This document shows, piece after piece, positions 20,840 to 29,711 of a DNA stretch of 50,265 nucleotides (position 1 is its first letter; every line of letters starts with the position of its first letter). The position numbers were made by a program, and so were the translations under genes. The notes under the pieces were generated by a model that was given only the letters and a program-made list of their open reading frames with translations, made no database searches and had not been told where the DNA came from. The stretch spans positions 1-50,265 of IMG/VR virus record IMGVR_UViG_3300031673_000073; one strand, given 5' to 3'. The DNA is from a virus.

Positions 20840-22339
20840 CTATAGCTTTGTTATAACAGCTCCACGAAAATTAGTATTACCCTGACTAGGATCTCCCACA
20901 TCTGCGGTTTCATCATATATTCTTCCAATGTCATATGTAAATCCAATATCATATTTTTGGTCAATCTCAATTAGACCAGCATATTCTGTAACAACTCTTG
21001 ATCTTAATGTCGCTTGTTCAGATAAATATGAATGATTTAATCTCGCCATATGATACAACCTTTTATCATTAGAATATTTTTCCACGACTCTTACAAGATC
21101 GTTAATCTCACCTAGGAGCCATCCTGTACCTATATTAAACTCCGCTCTAACTCTTTCAGAAAATAGATTTAATCCAATAGTATCTGCCAGTGATTTAGCT
21201 TCATTCGAATTTTGAATAAATCTATTAATAATATCCCGAGATTTTCCTCTAGCCAATCTTATATTTTCTCCAGATGCCGCTTCGCCTGCCACCCCCGCGA
21301 ACTTATCTCCGAATACGCTCGCCGACCAATTTCCGGTCGCAGCCGGAAATCTTCTATCAAAAGTTACCGAAGTAATCGTGCGCGCAGTCTCGATTATTTC
21401 TAAAGTATCAGCGACTCCAGAGACCCAATTGACTCTCACGGCTGGCCCATCTGTATAATTATGAACATATGGTAAAACCGTCTCGTTTCCAGATGGAGTT
21501 CCTTGCGGCTTTCCGGCAGTTACGGCGGGATTCGCGGCATTAAATATAGTTATTCTCCGTAGAAGTTTAAGTGTATCATCTGTTCTTCGATATGGAGCGG
21601 ATATATGATTTATCCAATGAAATACAAAATCTGCATCGAGCACATCTATCTTAGCAATCTCCATAGTAATTACATCAGATCTATTAACTAATCTATAATT
21701 ATCTTCAAGTTGTAAATATTCTATTACTTCACTAAGAAGTTCGGAAGCAGATTCATTATCTATTACAGGTGTATTTGTAAGCGTTGTAGTAGTTACCGGA
21801 ATATTATATTCCGATGGCTTTACACCTATACGTTCAAGGATTTTTATAATATATTGATCGGCAGATATAGAAACTTCTGTCGCAAGCGATATAGAATTGT
21901 CAGCTATTATACCGAATAGATCTCGTGCTGTAATATTTACGATCGCTCCGGGGCTTACATCAAATGAAGGATCATCTGCTATAAATGTTCCCTGGGGAAA
22001 AAACTCATCAACGCCATCTACTTTGTGTCCTAGTTCGGCTATAAATCTTCTACCCCTCTTAACTACACCATCATATATTCCGCCAAAACCAGTCGTAAAC
22101 TGTTTTGATTCATTACTAAGTTCAATAGTTAATATTCCAGCTGGAGGAATTAGAAGAAATATACCTTCGCGTTCATCATCTCGGTCATATGTTATGCTAA
22201 AAGATAAAACTTGTTCGTTTATCGTCTGTTCAACATCATTATCATCAATATATTTTAATCTAGCTACGGGGTGACTAACTGGCCCTCGTAGTATATTAAA
22301 ATATTTTTCTAATACCGCTGTTGAACTTGCATCTTTCAT
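20840..22339 (-). CDS. Baseplate / tail-tip hub-like protein, 499 aa
   Basis: Beta-rich protein following the tape measure and a short distal tail gene. Residues 90-170 (FTTGFGGIYDGVVKRGRRFI, later GAIVNITARDLFGIIAD) and the DQYIIKILERIGVKPSEYNI helix resemble hub or minor tail domains that join tube to fibre. No enzymatic motif seen. The assignment comes from gene order and fold-like pattern. Confidence 0.65.
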   Translation of the reverse strand: MKDASSTAVLEKYFNILRGPVSHPVARLKYIDDNDVEQTINEQVLSFSITYDRDDEREGIFLLIPPAGILTIELSNESKQFTTGFGGIYDGVVKRGRRFIAELGHKVDGVDEFFPQGTFIADDPSFDVSPGAIVNITARDLFGIIADNSISLATEVSISADQYIIKILERIGVKPSEYNIPVTTTTLTNTPVIDNESASELLSEVIEYLQLEDNYRLVNRSDVITMEIAKIDVLDADFVFHWINHISAPYRRTDDTLKLLRRITIFNAANPAVTAGKPQGTPSGNETVLPYVHNYTDGPAVRVNWVSGVADTLEIIETARTITSVTFDRRFPAATGNWSASVFGDKFAGVAGEAASGENIRLARGKSRDIINRFIQNSNEAKSLADTIGLNLFSERVRAEFNIGTGWLLGEINDLVRVVEKYSNDKRLYHMARLNHSYLSEQATLRSRVVTEYAGLIEIDQKYDIGFTYDIGRIYDETADVGDPSQGNTNFRGAVITKL

Positions 22340-22342
22340 TAT

Positions 22343-22780
22343 CTAAACCTCTTGTAACGTTATTGAACACCTGTATATTTGTTTGCTATCATGTTGACCA
22401 GTTCTCGACCATCTTAATCCTGCTATATAACAGGTGACTGCTCCGCCACTATAAGCATCTAAATTAGCACGTCCTATTATCTCAATAGAATGAACATATG
22501 TAACAGTTACCGTTCTATCTCCAGAACCGGCTCTTATAGCATATAATCTTTCTGGTACATTATTAGTAGGTTCAAACCAAGTAATAGTAAATCTATATTT
22601 ATCATCCTCGGCCTGTTTCTTTTTCTTATCTCCTAAAGTAGTAAACTCTCTAATATTTTCTACGGCTTCATCTAATCCTGGTGCCGTTGCATAATCAAAA
22701 GTAAACTCAACCGTATCAGACCCACCTATAATACGTGGATTATATGTTCTAGTTTTTACTATAGCCTCCTGGGATTCCAC
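22343..22780 (-). CDS. Distal tail-type protein, 145 aa
   Basis: Beta-strand-rich (TYNPRIIGGSDTVEFTFDYA, FTITWFEPTNNVPE, SIEIIGRANLDAYSGGAVTC) with no catalytic motif. Its place directly after the tape measure and before the hub-like gene is that of distal tail proteins. Start ATG 22780 overlaps the tape-measure stop. Confidence 0.65.
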   Translation of the reverse strand: MESQEAIVKTRTYNPRIIGGSDTVEFTFDYATAPGLDEAVENIREFTTLGDKKKKQAEDDKYRFTITWFEPTNNVPERLYAIRAGSGDRTVTVTYVHSIEIIGRANLDAYSGGAVTCYIAGLRWSRTGQHDSKQIYRCSITLQEV

Positions 22781-25224
22781 TATATACCTCCCGCTGATCG
22801 ACGCTTAGCTTCCTGTATAACTCTAAATATTTCCTGTTTATCTTCTCCGTTTAATCTTCCAGTAAGTGATTGGATGGTAATATTAATAGTATCTCCTACG
22901 CCGCCTACACCTCCACCAATGCTTGCAGAAGTATTAATGGCATTAACCGCAGGTGCTCCACCTATAGATGATACAGCCGCTCGGCTAAGAACGGCCTCGC
23001 CCCGCTGAACTCCTATAAGCATATCTTCACCACGTGGTAATAATCCGTTCTGTGCTCCAATAATTCCACCATCTTTGAATCCTAATATAAACTTACCAGC
23101 AGCTTTACCTTCCAATGAGCCAGGTAATTTTATACCCAAAAATCTTAATGCTGACATTATTGCGAGAAATACAACGGCTCTTGCTATCATACCTGTTATA
23201 GCTGATATAAATGCCGATTTCATATCATTAAAGAAACTCTTCATAGCTTCGGTAGAAGTTTTAGCCCCCGTGGCCATATCATTAAAAGCTTTTCCGAGTG
23301 CATTACTAACGGTACTCGTTACAGTCATAACTATATTCTGCCAACGCTGCCAACGCGCTGCATCTTCATCGTTAAACTTAGTCCCTTCATTTGCTAAAAA
23401 TAAATAAAACTCTTCCCAGGTAATCTTATTAGTTAATACTAGATCTCGCATGGCCTCTTTTCTTAATTGAAATAGTTCGAACTCTTTTTCGGAAAATCCT
23501 CGTGCGGCTTCTATTAATGCTTCATCGGAGAGAGCCTTTTCAACAAAGATCGTTTCATCCTGTAATCGTTGAGCGGCTATCTTTGTTTCGGCTACTTCAT
23601 TTGCTAGCCTTTTCTCTTCCTCTGCGGAAGTCTTTATCTGCGATCTTCGATCCTCTTCTTGTTTTATAAGTGTAGCCCCGACTCTCTTCATTTGTTCCGT
23701 TGCTTTAGTAACATCATTGATACTTTTTAATCTAAGTGGTAATCCGTTCTTCGCTAATATTTTATTGATATTTCTTAAAGTTTTTTCTTTATCTGTAAGA
23801 TTCTCTATTTCCTCAGCACTCTTCGTCCAGCTTTCCGCTAGTTTAAAATTAGTATTCGCCAAACTTGCTGCCGCATTCTTTGAATCTGCGAGTTTATCAA
23901 AATATGCTGTCGATCTTTCGACAACTATTGCGAGCGCTGCCGCTACTGCGATCCACGGTGACGCTAAATTGAGAGCTGCCATCGCTATTTTTACCGCCTT
24001 AATAACCGCAATGACTTTTGTTATAGCGGCCGCCGCTCCAAGTGTTGCCGTTAATAGCAGAAGTGTTTCACCAGTAAATCGAATTATTGTTGTTACCAAA
24101 ACATTGTTCGCCTTAAACCATTCAATAGCAGATTTGGTTATGTCGGTAAATGTTTTTGCTATCTCTCTCGCATATGGAAGAAGTTCCGTACCTACCTCTA
24201 TGGCGAACGCCTCGGCGGCTGATTTCAAGAGTTTTATTTGAGAGTTAAAAGTATCGAGTTGTTTGGCTGCTATACGAGTGGCACTATCAGTTCCAGTTAC
24301 CGAATCTCGTAATTTCTCCATATCGTCCACACCACGTCGGAGAATAAAAAATGCTCCCAAAGCTCTAGCCCCGAATATCGTTTGGGCTTCTGCACCAGAT
24401 AAGTTCGCGTCTCTAAGCGCCTTAGTTAAAGCTATTGGATCTTTCATGAGCTTACCTAGCCTTTCGGTGGTAAGCCCAACCCTATTTAGTATTACCGAAG
24501 CATCCCCTACTGGTTTCTGAAGACGTAAAAATATATTCCGCAGAGCCGTACCGGCTTCCTCCGCTTGGAGATTACTATTGACAAGAGTACCAAGCGCAGC
24601 AGTAGTATCTTCTATTGAAACTCCAAGAGCACCAGCCAGAGGAGCTACGGGACGTAAAGCATTTGTTAAACGTTCCATAGTTAAAGCCGAGTTTTCGTTT
24701 GCAGCAGAAAATACATTTGCAACACGACCGGCTTCTCCCATACCAAGACTAAATGCTCTAAGGTTTCCTATAACCGCTTCGGTAGTAGAAGCTATTTCGG
24801 ATTGAGTTGCCGCCGCAAGATCTAATGCTGGTTTAAGAACATCTCGGAAATCCTCGGCGGTTTTTATACCCTGTGATCCAAGCGCAAACATAGCGGCTCC
24901 AGCCTGGGATGCCGAGAAGATTGTCGCCTTACCCATCTCGACTGCAATATCTGATAATTCTTTTAAACTATCTCCAGTAGCCCCCGTAACCGCCCCGACG
25001 TTTGCCATAGTTTGTTCGAAAGCTCCAGCGACTTTAATAAGCCCAGCGAGCGCTAGACCAAAGGCGGCCGTAGCAACAGCGGCTCCTTTAAATCCGGCAC
25101 CTGCTAATGCTATACCTTTTTGTAATTGTCCAGCTTGAACTTGTGCTGCCTTTATAGCCGCAGAAAATTGCGTGGCATCTAACTTAAGACGAGCAAATAG
25201 ATTACCAACAAAACTCTCAGCCAT
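22780..25224 (-). CDS. Tail tape measure protein (TP901 type), 814 aa
   Basis: Residues 60-270 have the TP901 core pattern: AFEQTMANVGAVTGATGDSL, KATIFSASQAGAAMFALGSQ, TTEAVIGNLRAF, ERLTNALRPVAPLAGALGVS. Hydrophobic helices occur around residues 385-440 and 670-700. The last third is Gly-rich with GGGVGGVGDTINITIQ. The length predicts a tail near 0.12 micrometre by the usual 1.5 angstrom per residue rule. It overlaps the end of the chaperone T frame by 8 bp, the standard gene order. Confidence 0.92.
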   Translation of the reverse strand: MAESFVGNLFARLKLDATQFSAAIKAAQVQAGQLQKGIALAGAGFKGAAVATAAFGLALAGLIKVAGAFEQTMANVGAVTGATGDSLKELSDIAVEMGKATIFSASQAGAAMFALGSQGIKTAEDFRDVLKPALDLAAATQSEIASTTEAVIGNLRAFSLGMGEAGRVANVFSAANENSALTMERLTNALRPVAPLAGALGVSIEDTTAALGTLVNSNLQAEEAGTALRNIFLRLQKPVGDASVILNRVGLTTERLGKLMKDPIALTKALRDANLSGAEAQTIFGARALGAFFILRRGVDDMEKLRDSVTGTDSATRIAAKQLDTFNSQIKLLKSAAEAFAIEVGTELLPYAREIAKTFTDITKSAIEWFKANNVLVTTIIRFTGETLLLLTATLGAAAAITKVIAVIKAVKIAMAALNLASPWIAVAAALAIVVERSTAYFDKLADSKNAAASLANTNFKLAESWTKSAEEIENLTDKEKTLRNINKILAKNGLPLRLKSINDVTKATEQMKRVGATLIKQEEDRRSQIKTSAEEEKRLANEVAETKIAAQRLQDETIFVEKALSDEALIEAARGFSEKEFELFQLRKEAMRDLVLTNKITWEEFYLFLANEGTKFNDEDAARWQRWQNIVMTVTSTVSNALGKAFNDMATGAKTSTEAMKSFFNDMKSAFISAITGMIARAVVFLAIMSALRFLGIKLPGSLEGKAAGKFILGFKDGGIIGAQNGLLPRGEDMLIGVQRGEAVLSRAAVSSIGGAPAVNAINTSASIGGGVGGVGDTINITIQSLTGRLNGEDKQEIFRVIQEAKRRSAGGI

Positions 25225-25494
25225 TTTCGGAGATCTCCTTTATTCTTTGCTCTATACCTTGACGCATTTTTCTTCGGTTTCCACCTTTAAGATCCAAAAC
25301 TAAATTAGCAAGGTTGAGAAACTCCGCTTCCCTATTGAGTTTATCTTTTTCACGGAGCCTCTCAATCTCTTCTTGTATAAGTGGTATCTCCTCATCATAT
25401 AAATCCAAAACCTGTTGCTTAGAATATCCACAATAATAACCGAAATAAGCTATTAACTTTTGGAGCCACCTAGGCCGTTTACGCCTTTTTTTTT
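25217..25494 (-). CDS. Tail assembly chaperone T domain, made as a -1 frameshift extension (GT)
   Basis: This frame has no good start of its own. It is open from the A9 slippery site (25494-25486) to the stop at 25217, with no stop codon between. After the shift it reads RRKRPRWLQKLIAYFGYYCG, then SKQQVLDLYDEEIPLIQEEI and a helical end. That is the size and location of a T domain in siphophage G/GT chaperones. The TTG at 25408 is unlikely to be a real start. The fusion with 25453-25914 would be about 230 aa. Confidence 0.85.
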
Positions 25495-25914
25495 ATTAGC
25501 GGTTGCGGCGAACCCCTTCATGGTTTCAGTGAAGCCATTAGCTTCCCAGATATTCTTAAACACCGTAACGAGATCTTCTAATTCAAAATCCAATTCAAGT
25601 AATGCGATATCTATATCAGTACAATCCTTGACGATAGGGATATACTGATTTTCCACTACTCGAAATACTTCTGGTAATTTACCCAGCACTAAACCTATCA
25701 GTTTATCATCGCTTGTAATCTCGGAGAACGTTAATTTTTCGTCTCCAATTACTGCCTTTATTATTTCACCAAAAAACTCACCGAGCATTATTCTTTGACC
25801 AAGTTTTACTCGGAAGGCATTATAATTCCTTCCCCGGATAGTGAACTTTACACTAGTCCGGGGAAGGGACGCATCTACACTGACATCTCTTTTATCGTTC
25901 GGTTTCTCGCTCAT
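25453..25914 (-). CDS. Tail assembly chaperone G, 153 aa
   Basis: Lies between the tail tube gene and tape measure, the standard place of gpG. The product is an alpha/beta protein with an acidic helical second half (YIPIVKDCTDIDIALLELDF), ending TANKKKGVNGLGGSKS. The codons AAT AAA AAA AAA GGC near its end are the slippery site for the GT fusion. The first quarter of the gene contains a 16-bp hairpin (25828-25867). Confidence 0.85.
   Translation of the reverse strand: MSEKPNDKRDVSVDASLPRTSVKFTIRGRNYNAFRVKLGQRIMLGEFFGEIIKAVIGDEKLTFSEITSDDKLIGLVLGKLPEVFRVVENQYIPIVKDCTDIDIALLELDFELEDLVTVFKNIWEANGFTETMKGFAATANKKKGVNGLGGSKS
25486..25494 (-). other. Programmed -1 ribosomal frameshift site (A9)
   Basis: Nine consecutive A in the sense strand, in codons AAA AAA AAA G of the G frame. 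Slipping back one base moves ribosomes into the T frame (next codon AGG), which stays open for 90 codons. Position, direction and gene order match the G/GT programmed frameshift of long-tailed phages. Confidence 0.87.
25828..25867. other. 16-bp hairpin inside the chaperone G gene
   Basis: CCTTCCCCGGA-TAGTG (25828-25843) pairs with CACTA-g-TCCGGGGAAGG (25851-25867), with one bulged G and a 7-base loop AACTTTA. It lies 47-87 bp after the G start codon. In mRNA it would be very stable. Possible role in setting translation level or mRNA cleavage; could be chance codon use. Confidence 0.6.
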
Positions 25915-25932
25915 TCGTTTCTCCTATTATTT

Positions 25933-26799
25933 TTATGCGGTTGTAAAATCAGATGAGAAAATCGCCGTCTGGACGTTTCCGTTCGTATCAACTAGCCCGG
26001 TTACGACTACCCGATGTTTCGTAGCGGCCGAGAGATCGCTAGTCGGATTTAGCGTGATTTTCTTAGACGCGGAAGCCCAGCTTAAAGCCGCTGGGATTAT
26101 CGCGTCATTAGAATCGTCAATCAGCATCACCGCATTCGCAACCATCGAACTTTCGCGCAAATCATCGGCGACGAGTATTATCTCAACATTCACACCAACT
26201 GCCTGAGCGGCCGCACCATCTACTGGTGTAATACTTGCGACGCTCGGGGGAGTTACATCAGCCAATGCTGTTGGATCACCAATAGAAAATAGGTGATTCC
26301 CCTCGGACTTAGCTTCATCAATAAGACAGCGCCACACTACGCTATAACTGCGAACGCCATTGTGAATAAAAGCGAACGCAACTGCGTCATTAACGTAGGC
26401 TTTGTGGAAAGTCACATCCTCGGTAACATCCGCAACGGCATTAACTATAGGATGAAGCGTAAGAACACCAGCATCGCTCCGCGCGCGGTATCCAGCGGAT
26501 CTTCCGATCGAGACATACTCTTTCGCTCCGTCCACAACTTTAATTGCACCACCTAAAACTAACTGAAGATTAGTAAGCGTAAACTCAGATAGGATTGTGG
26601 TACAAGTTACGATTTGAGATTCAAGAATAGCATCTATAGGAGTCGAACCAAACTGGTCGACTACTATATCCGCCCACGTCGGCTCTTCACTCACCTCCTG
26701 TCCATCCTGGGTAAATCCAAGCGTTACACCTTTAAAGACGAGCGAACATGGGCCCGCCTTTAGATTAGCTACTGTTCCGCCTTGCGTTGCCTGAACCAT
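25933..26799 (-). CDS. Major tail tube protein with C-terminal Ig-like domain, 288 aa
   Basis: Residues 1-185 form the tube-type domain (VANLKAGPCSLVFKGVTLGF, then strand-rich core). Residues 188-288 start TPPSVASITPVDGAAAQAVG and end VVTGLVDTNGNVQTAIFSSD, an SbsA/BIG-type Ig-like fold that would decorate the tail surface. Position just before the G/GT chaperones matches the tail tube gene. Surface Ig domains are thought to bind glycans weakly. Confidence 0.85.
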   Translation of the reverse strand: MVQATQGGTVANLKAGPCSLVFKGVTLGFTQDGQEVSEEPTWADIVVDQFGSTPIDAILESQIVTCTTILSEFTLTNLQLVLGGAIKVVDGAKEYVSIGRSAGYRARSDAGVLTLHPIVNAVADVTEDVTFHKAYVNDAVAFAFIHNGVRSYSVVWRCLIDEAKSEGNHLFSIGDPTALADVTPPSVASITPVDGAAAQAVGVNVEIILVADDLRESSMVANAVMLIDDSNDAIIPAALSWASASKKITLNPTSDLSAATKHRVVVTGLVDTNGNVQTAIFSSDFTTA

Positions 26800-27014
26800 T
26801 AGTCGTTCCTCCTTTCAATAACTGGTTTATCATTAATAGTTATTCTACTTAGCCTTGAGAACTCCTCTTGGCTTACTACCCCCTCGGTTGCGTTTTCAAG
26901 ATAGGGGATCCATACATCGACTATCTTACGAACTTTAATCCCCTCTAGTGGTTTCGCTACTTCGGATATCGGAGCGCGCTTATCCACCTTACGCTTTGCT
27001 TTTTTACCTCCCAT
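26799..27014 (-). CDS. Hypothetical small basic protein, 71 aa
   Basis: Lys/Arg-rich start (MGGKKAKRKVDKRAP) and a helical acidic second half. It lies between the tail terminator-like gene and the tail tube gene; its stop overlaps the tube start (ATG 26799). Not recognised. Confidence 0.65.
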   Translation of the reverse strand: MGGKKAKRKVDKRAPISEVAKPLEGIKVRKIVDVWIPYLENATEGVVSQEEFSRLSRITINDKPVIERRND

Positions 27015-27025
27015 ATTAACCTCCT

Positions 27026-27430
27026 TTATATAATTGCTCCTCTAACAAAAGCCATGAAGTTCATACCCCACTGGACTCTATTTTTCTCATCAACACCTAA
27101 TAAATATGGTGCCGATGATATATCTACGATATTAAATACAAGTATCGTCGCGAGTTGTATTCCGTTTTGCGCGTGTAACAGAGTTCGTATATCCCCAACC
27201 TTGCCTTCCGATTCGGATGTGTCTTCCGATGAAGCAATTACCTGAAAGGCTTTATTAGTAGTTGGTATCTCCCGTTCTCCCGCTGTAGGCGTCGGGGTTA
27301 ATACGATTACTTTATTCATATTACCGGGGCGCCTCGCTACAAATATTCCCCATCCAGTATCAGTATCTAGACCAACTGTCCCTATTCCACCAGTAGCAAG
27401 ATGATCTGCTAGTTCGATTAAAAAGCTCAT
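27026..27430 (-). CDS. Tail terminator-like protein, 134 aa
   Basis: N-terminal helix (FLIELADHLATGG), then strands typical of small tail-completion proteins (WGIFVARRPGNMNKVIVLTP, KAFQVIASSED). Third in order after the connector and gp10-like gene, upstream of the tail tube. Function assigned by gene order and fold impression. Confidence 0.6.
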   Translation of the reverse strand: MSFLIELADHLATGGIGTVGLDTDTGWGIFVARRPGNMNKVIVLTPTPTAGEREIPTTNKAFQVIASSEDTSESEGKVGDIRTLLHAQNGIQLATILVFNIVDISSAPYLLGVDEKNRVQWGMNFMAFVRGAII

Positions 27431-27813
27431 AATATTTCCTTAATTCTCTTACCAATTCTATTCAAGAGTTCCGGGGCCTGTTCGTTTATCGGGTCAGATA
27501 AAAACCCTGCTTTACCATGTTTATAATTAATAAATCTATTCTCGTGAACCCTAAGAGCATAATCTCTTGTATATCTTATACCAGAAACAAATGTATTTCC
27601 TTCTGCTCTCGCAGGTTCGAGTATTGCCGAAGCCCTAAGTGCTCCCGTCTTTACCGGAACCTGTTCTTGCGATTGTCGAAATACTTCCTCTGTATGATCC
27701 TGTAGTCCTTTAATTATTTGTATACGAGTAGCAGCCTCAAGGGTGCCGAGCCTTCTAAAGAAATCAGTGACATCTACGACTTCAAACCGCGCATTCATTA
27801 ATGGAATACTCAT
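27427..27813 (-). CDS. HK97 gp10-like head-tail joining protein, 128 aa
   Basis: Carries LEAATRIQIIKGLQDHTEEV, QVPVKTGALRASAILEPARA, then VSGIRYTRDYALRVHE, the hallmark HK97-gp10 pattern (VPVxTGxLRxS and YAxxVHE). The family sits at the head-tail interface or tail completion stage. Overlaps neighbours on both sides. Confidence 0.88.
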   Translation of the reverse strand: MSIPLMNARFEVVDVTDFFRRLGTLEAATRIQIIKGLQDHTEEVFRQSQEQVPVKTGALRASAILEPARAEGNTFVSGIRYTRDYALRVHENRFINYKHGKAGFLSDPINEQAPELLNRIGKRIKEIL

Positions 27814-28121
27814 TAAACTATTACCTCTTTATGATGTATAACCCCATTACCACCTGGCACACTTTCAACTCTTATTACATCTTCCTCCCTGCCATCCGGG
27901 AGAACTACTCGATCATTAGAAGTTATCACTACACTTGGCTGTAGAAATATTCTCGCTATAGTTTTAGTAATCTTTCCGGATACATCAAACATCTCCTCAT
28001 CAATATATTCTATCCTCGCTGAGTAATTTACCACAGATCCGAATCCCTTATCTCCATATGCGCTATTACTACTTCGCGTCTTAATACCTACCGTCTGATT
28101 TATAAGAGAATCAAATGACAT
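27813..28121 (-). CDS. Head closure / head-tail adaptor-like protein, 102 aa
   Basis: Short beta-rich protein with a strand order of phage head-closure proteins: YSARIEYIDEEMFDVSGKIT, IARIFLQPSVVITSNDRVVL and PDGREEDVIRVESVPG. Located between the connector and gp10-like genes, where HK97 gp7/SPP1 gp16-type proteins lie. Stop and start overlap neighbours. Confidence 0.75.
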   Translation of the reverse strand: MSFDSLINQTVGIKTRSSNSAYGDKGFGSVVNYSARIEYIDEEMFDVSGKITKTIARIFLQPSVVITSNDRVVLPDGREEDVIRVESVPGGNGVIHHKEVIV

Positions 28122-28732
28122 TATGTACCTCGCATAGATGATTCTATATCTCGACGTTTATAATCTTCAATCATAGTCCAAATATTTTTTGGAATATATG
28201 TACTCTCCTTAACTGCGTTGGGATCTTTTCTGTATTGATAATTACCAATCTTCTCAGAAATAATCTCCGATGATACGACCGTTGGATTATTAACGATATA
28301 TCCAACCATTAATATTGCCGCAAAGTTTACTTCGGCCGGTATCGTTGTATACCCTGCCGTATATATTATCTCATAATTTCTGTCTCCCCGAGTAAAAAGT
28401 GGTAAAGATCGATATATCCTCGGAGTATCATCTGTAACACTTTTAATTTTTATAATACCTTCAATCAAATACGTGGCTATGGATTCAAGATCTACCGATA
28501 TATCATCCTCCTTGATGCTGGTAATAGAGATAATCGGATAATTATAAAGTCGGATACTCCTCGAATCAGTTCCGTCCCGAACTTCGGTATAAACCGTTTC
28601 GCGAAGATCGCGATCAAGCGCTCTATTAAATATAGCTGTAACCCTCGGGATATCAGCAGTTATAGCGACATCTTTGCTCGCATCAAACCCGAAGTGAGCC
28701 TTGACTTCTGCTATCGCACAATAGTCGGACAT
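28121..28732 (-). CDS. Head-tail connector (gp6-like), 203 aa
   Basis: Starts MSDYCAIAEVKAHFG with an Asp-rich helical start (ADIPRVTAIFNRALDRDLRE), strands (SRSIRLYNYPIISITSIKED), and YEIIYTAGYTTIPAEVNFAA. The 'YTAGY...P' segment is typical of gp6-like connectors and their relatives. Role: ring joining portal to tail. Confidence 0.8.
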   Translation of the reverse strand: MSDYCAIAEVKAHFGFDASKDVAITADIPRVTAIFNRALDRDLRETVYTEVRDGTDSRSIRLYNYPIISITSIKEDDISVDLESIATYLIEGIIKIKSVTDDTPRIYRSLPLFTRGDRNYEIIYTAGYTTIPAEVNFAAILMVGYIVNNPTVVSSEIISEKIGNYQYRKDPNAVKESTYIPKNIWTMIEDYKRRDIESSMRGT

Positions 28733-29241
28733 TACACTCCCTTCTTACCTTTCTTATTCCCTGGCTTTTTATCACCAGTATCATTATCTTTTGGATCTTT
28801 TGGGATTTCCTTTTTTCCCGTTCCGGATAATTCACCCTTAATTAATTTCCATCCTCTCCGAATTAGATCTCGAACATTGGATTCTTTTCTTACATAAGCA
28901 ATACGTTTTACTACCGGCGCAACTTCAGTATAAAAATATTCAGTCCAGTTAGTACCAGGTTCCTTTTCTGGAGCCTCGATCTGATATGGATATTCTAAAT
29001 AGTCCATATTTTTCTCGGGAATTTTCTTCTTCTTCGGCTCTACTTTTTTTAATGATTCTGGATTGGTAGATTTATCCACTGGTTTAATACCAGGATCATT
29101 AGTTGATGTTTCATTCGGAACACGATTAACATTCTTTTTATCTCCCGTACTTTTCACAGCACTATCTTCAGTTTTCTCTTTCGGAATGGGTTTGCTAGTG
29201 TTTTCTGTGTTCTCGATTTTAGTCGTTTTGTCTACCATCAT
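28732..29241 (-). CDS. Disordered Lys-rich protein, 169 aa
   Basis: Residues 1-80 and 140-169 are low-complexity, rich in Lys, Thr, Asn, Pro and Glu. A short ordered-looking part lies at 90-135 (TNWTEYFYTEVAPVVKRIAY, SNVRDLIRRGWKLIKGEL). It could be a minor virion or scaffold-like protein. No signal peptide, in contrast to the next five upstream genes. Confidence 0.65.
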   Translation of the reverse strand: MMVDKTTKIENTENTSKPIPKEKTEDSAVKSTGDKKNVNRVPNETSTNDPGIKPVDKSTNPESLKKVEPKKKKIPEKNMDYLEYPYQIEAPEKEPGTNWTEYFYTEVAPVVKRIAYVRKESNVRDLIRRGWKLIKGELSGTGKKEIPKDPKDNDTGDKKPGNKKGKKGV

Positions 29242-29252
29242 ATCCTCCTCTT

Positions 29253-29699
29253 TTATTTACCTTCGGTTGTAATAAATACCGCCGCGCGGTCTTTTATCGT
29301 AGTTAAATCCGGAAATTCAATCTCTTCTATTAATTCTCTATCTGGTGTAATAAGCATCAATGTATCATCGGCATTAATTCTTTTGACGATCTCAGCGACG
29401 TTCTCTATTGGTACTACCATTATTATTAAACACGAAGTAGCCGGAGATCCGTCTTTGTCTGAATCATATGTGACGGTATCGCTACGTCGCAACATTCTAA
29501 TTTGATAAGATATCTTTGGTATCAGTCTTCCAGGTTTGATATCCACAGGAGCGCGGATTATGATTATAACATCATCCGCTTGCACAACTGATTTAGTGAG
29601 ATCTACCATTTCAGTATCATTTAACTTTACCACCGTTCCAGCTGTTACTGAATATGATATAGCGGTAAACAATAATATCAGCAATAGTAATTTACGCAT
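29253..29699 (-). CDS. Secreted small protein with signal peptide, 148 aa
   Basis: MRKLLLLILLFTAISYSVTAG is a textbook Sec signal peptide, with cleavage predicted after TAG. The mature part is a strand-and-helix domain (KSVVQADDVIIIIRAPVDIK, then IIMVVPIENVAEIVKRINAD) without known motifs. Lies after the beta-helix gene in the block of exported proteins. Confidence 0.75.
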   Translation of the reverse strand: MRKLLLLILLFTAISYSVTAGTVVKLNDTEMVDLTKSVVQADDVIIIIRAPVDIKPGRLIPKISYQIRMLRRSDTVTYDSDKDGSPATSCLIIMVVPIENVAEIVKRINADDTLMLITPDRELIEEIEFPDLTTIKDRAAVFITTEGK

Positions 29700-29711
29700 G
29701 TTCCCTCCACG

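Noticed and set aside
25217-25408. A separate 63-aa gene starting at TTG 25408
   Set aside because: No ribosome binding site; the frame is open back to the slippery run, so it is the T part of a frameshift product.
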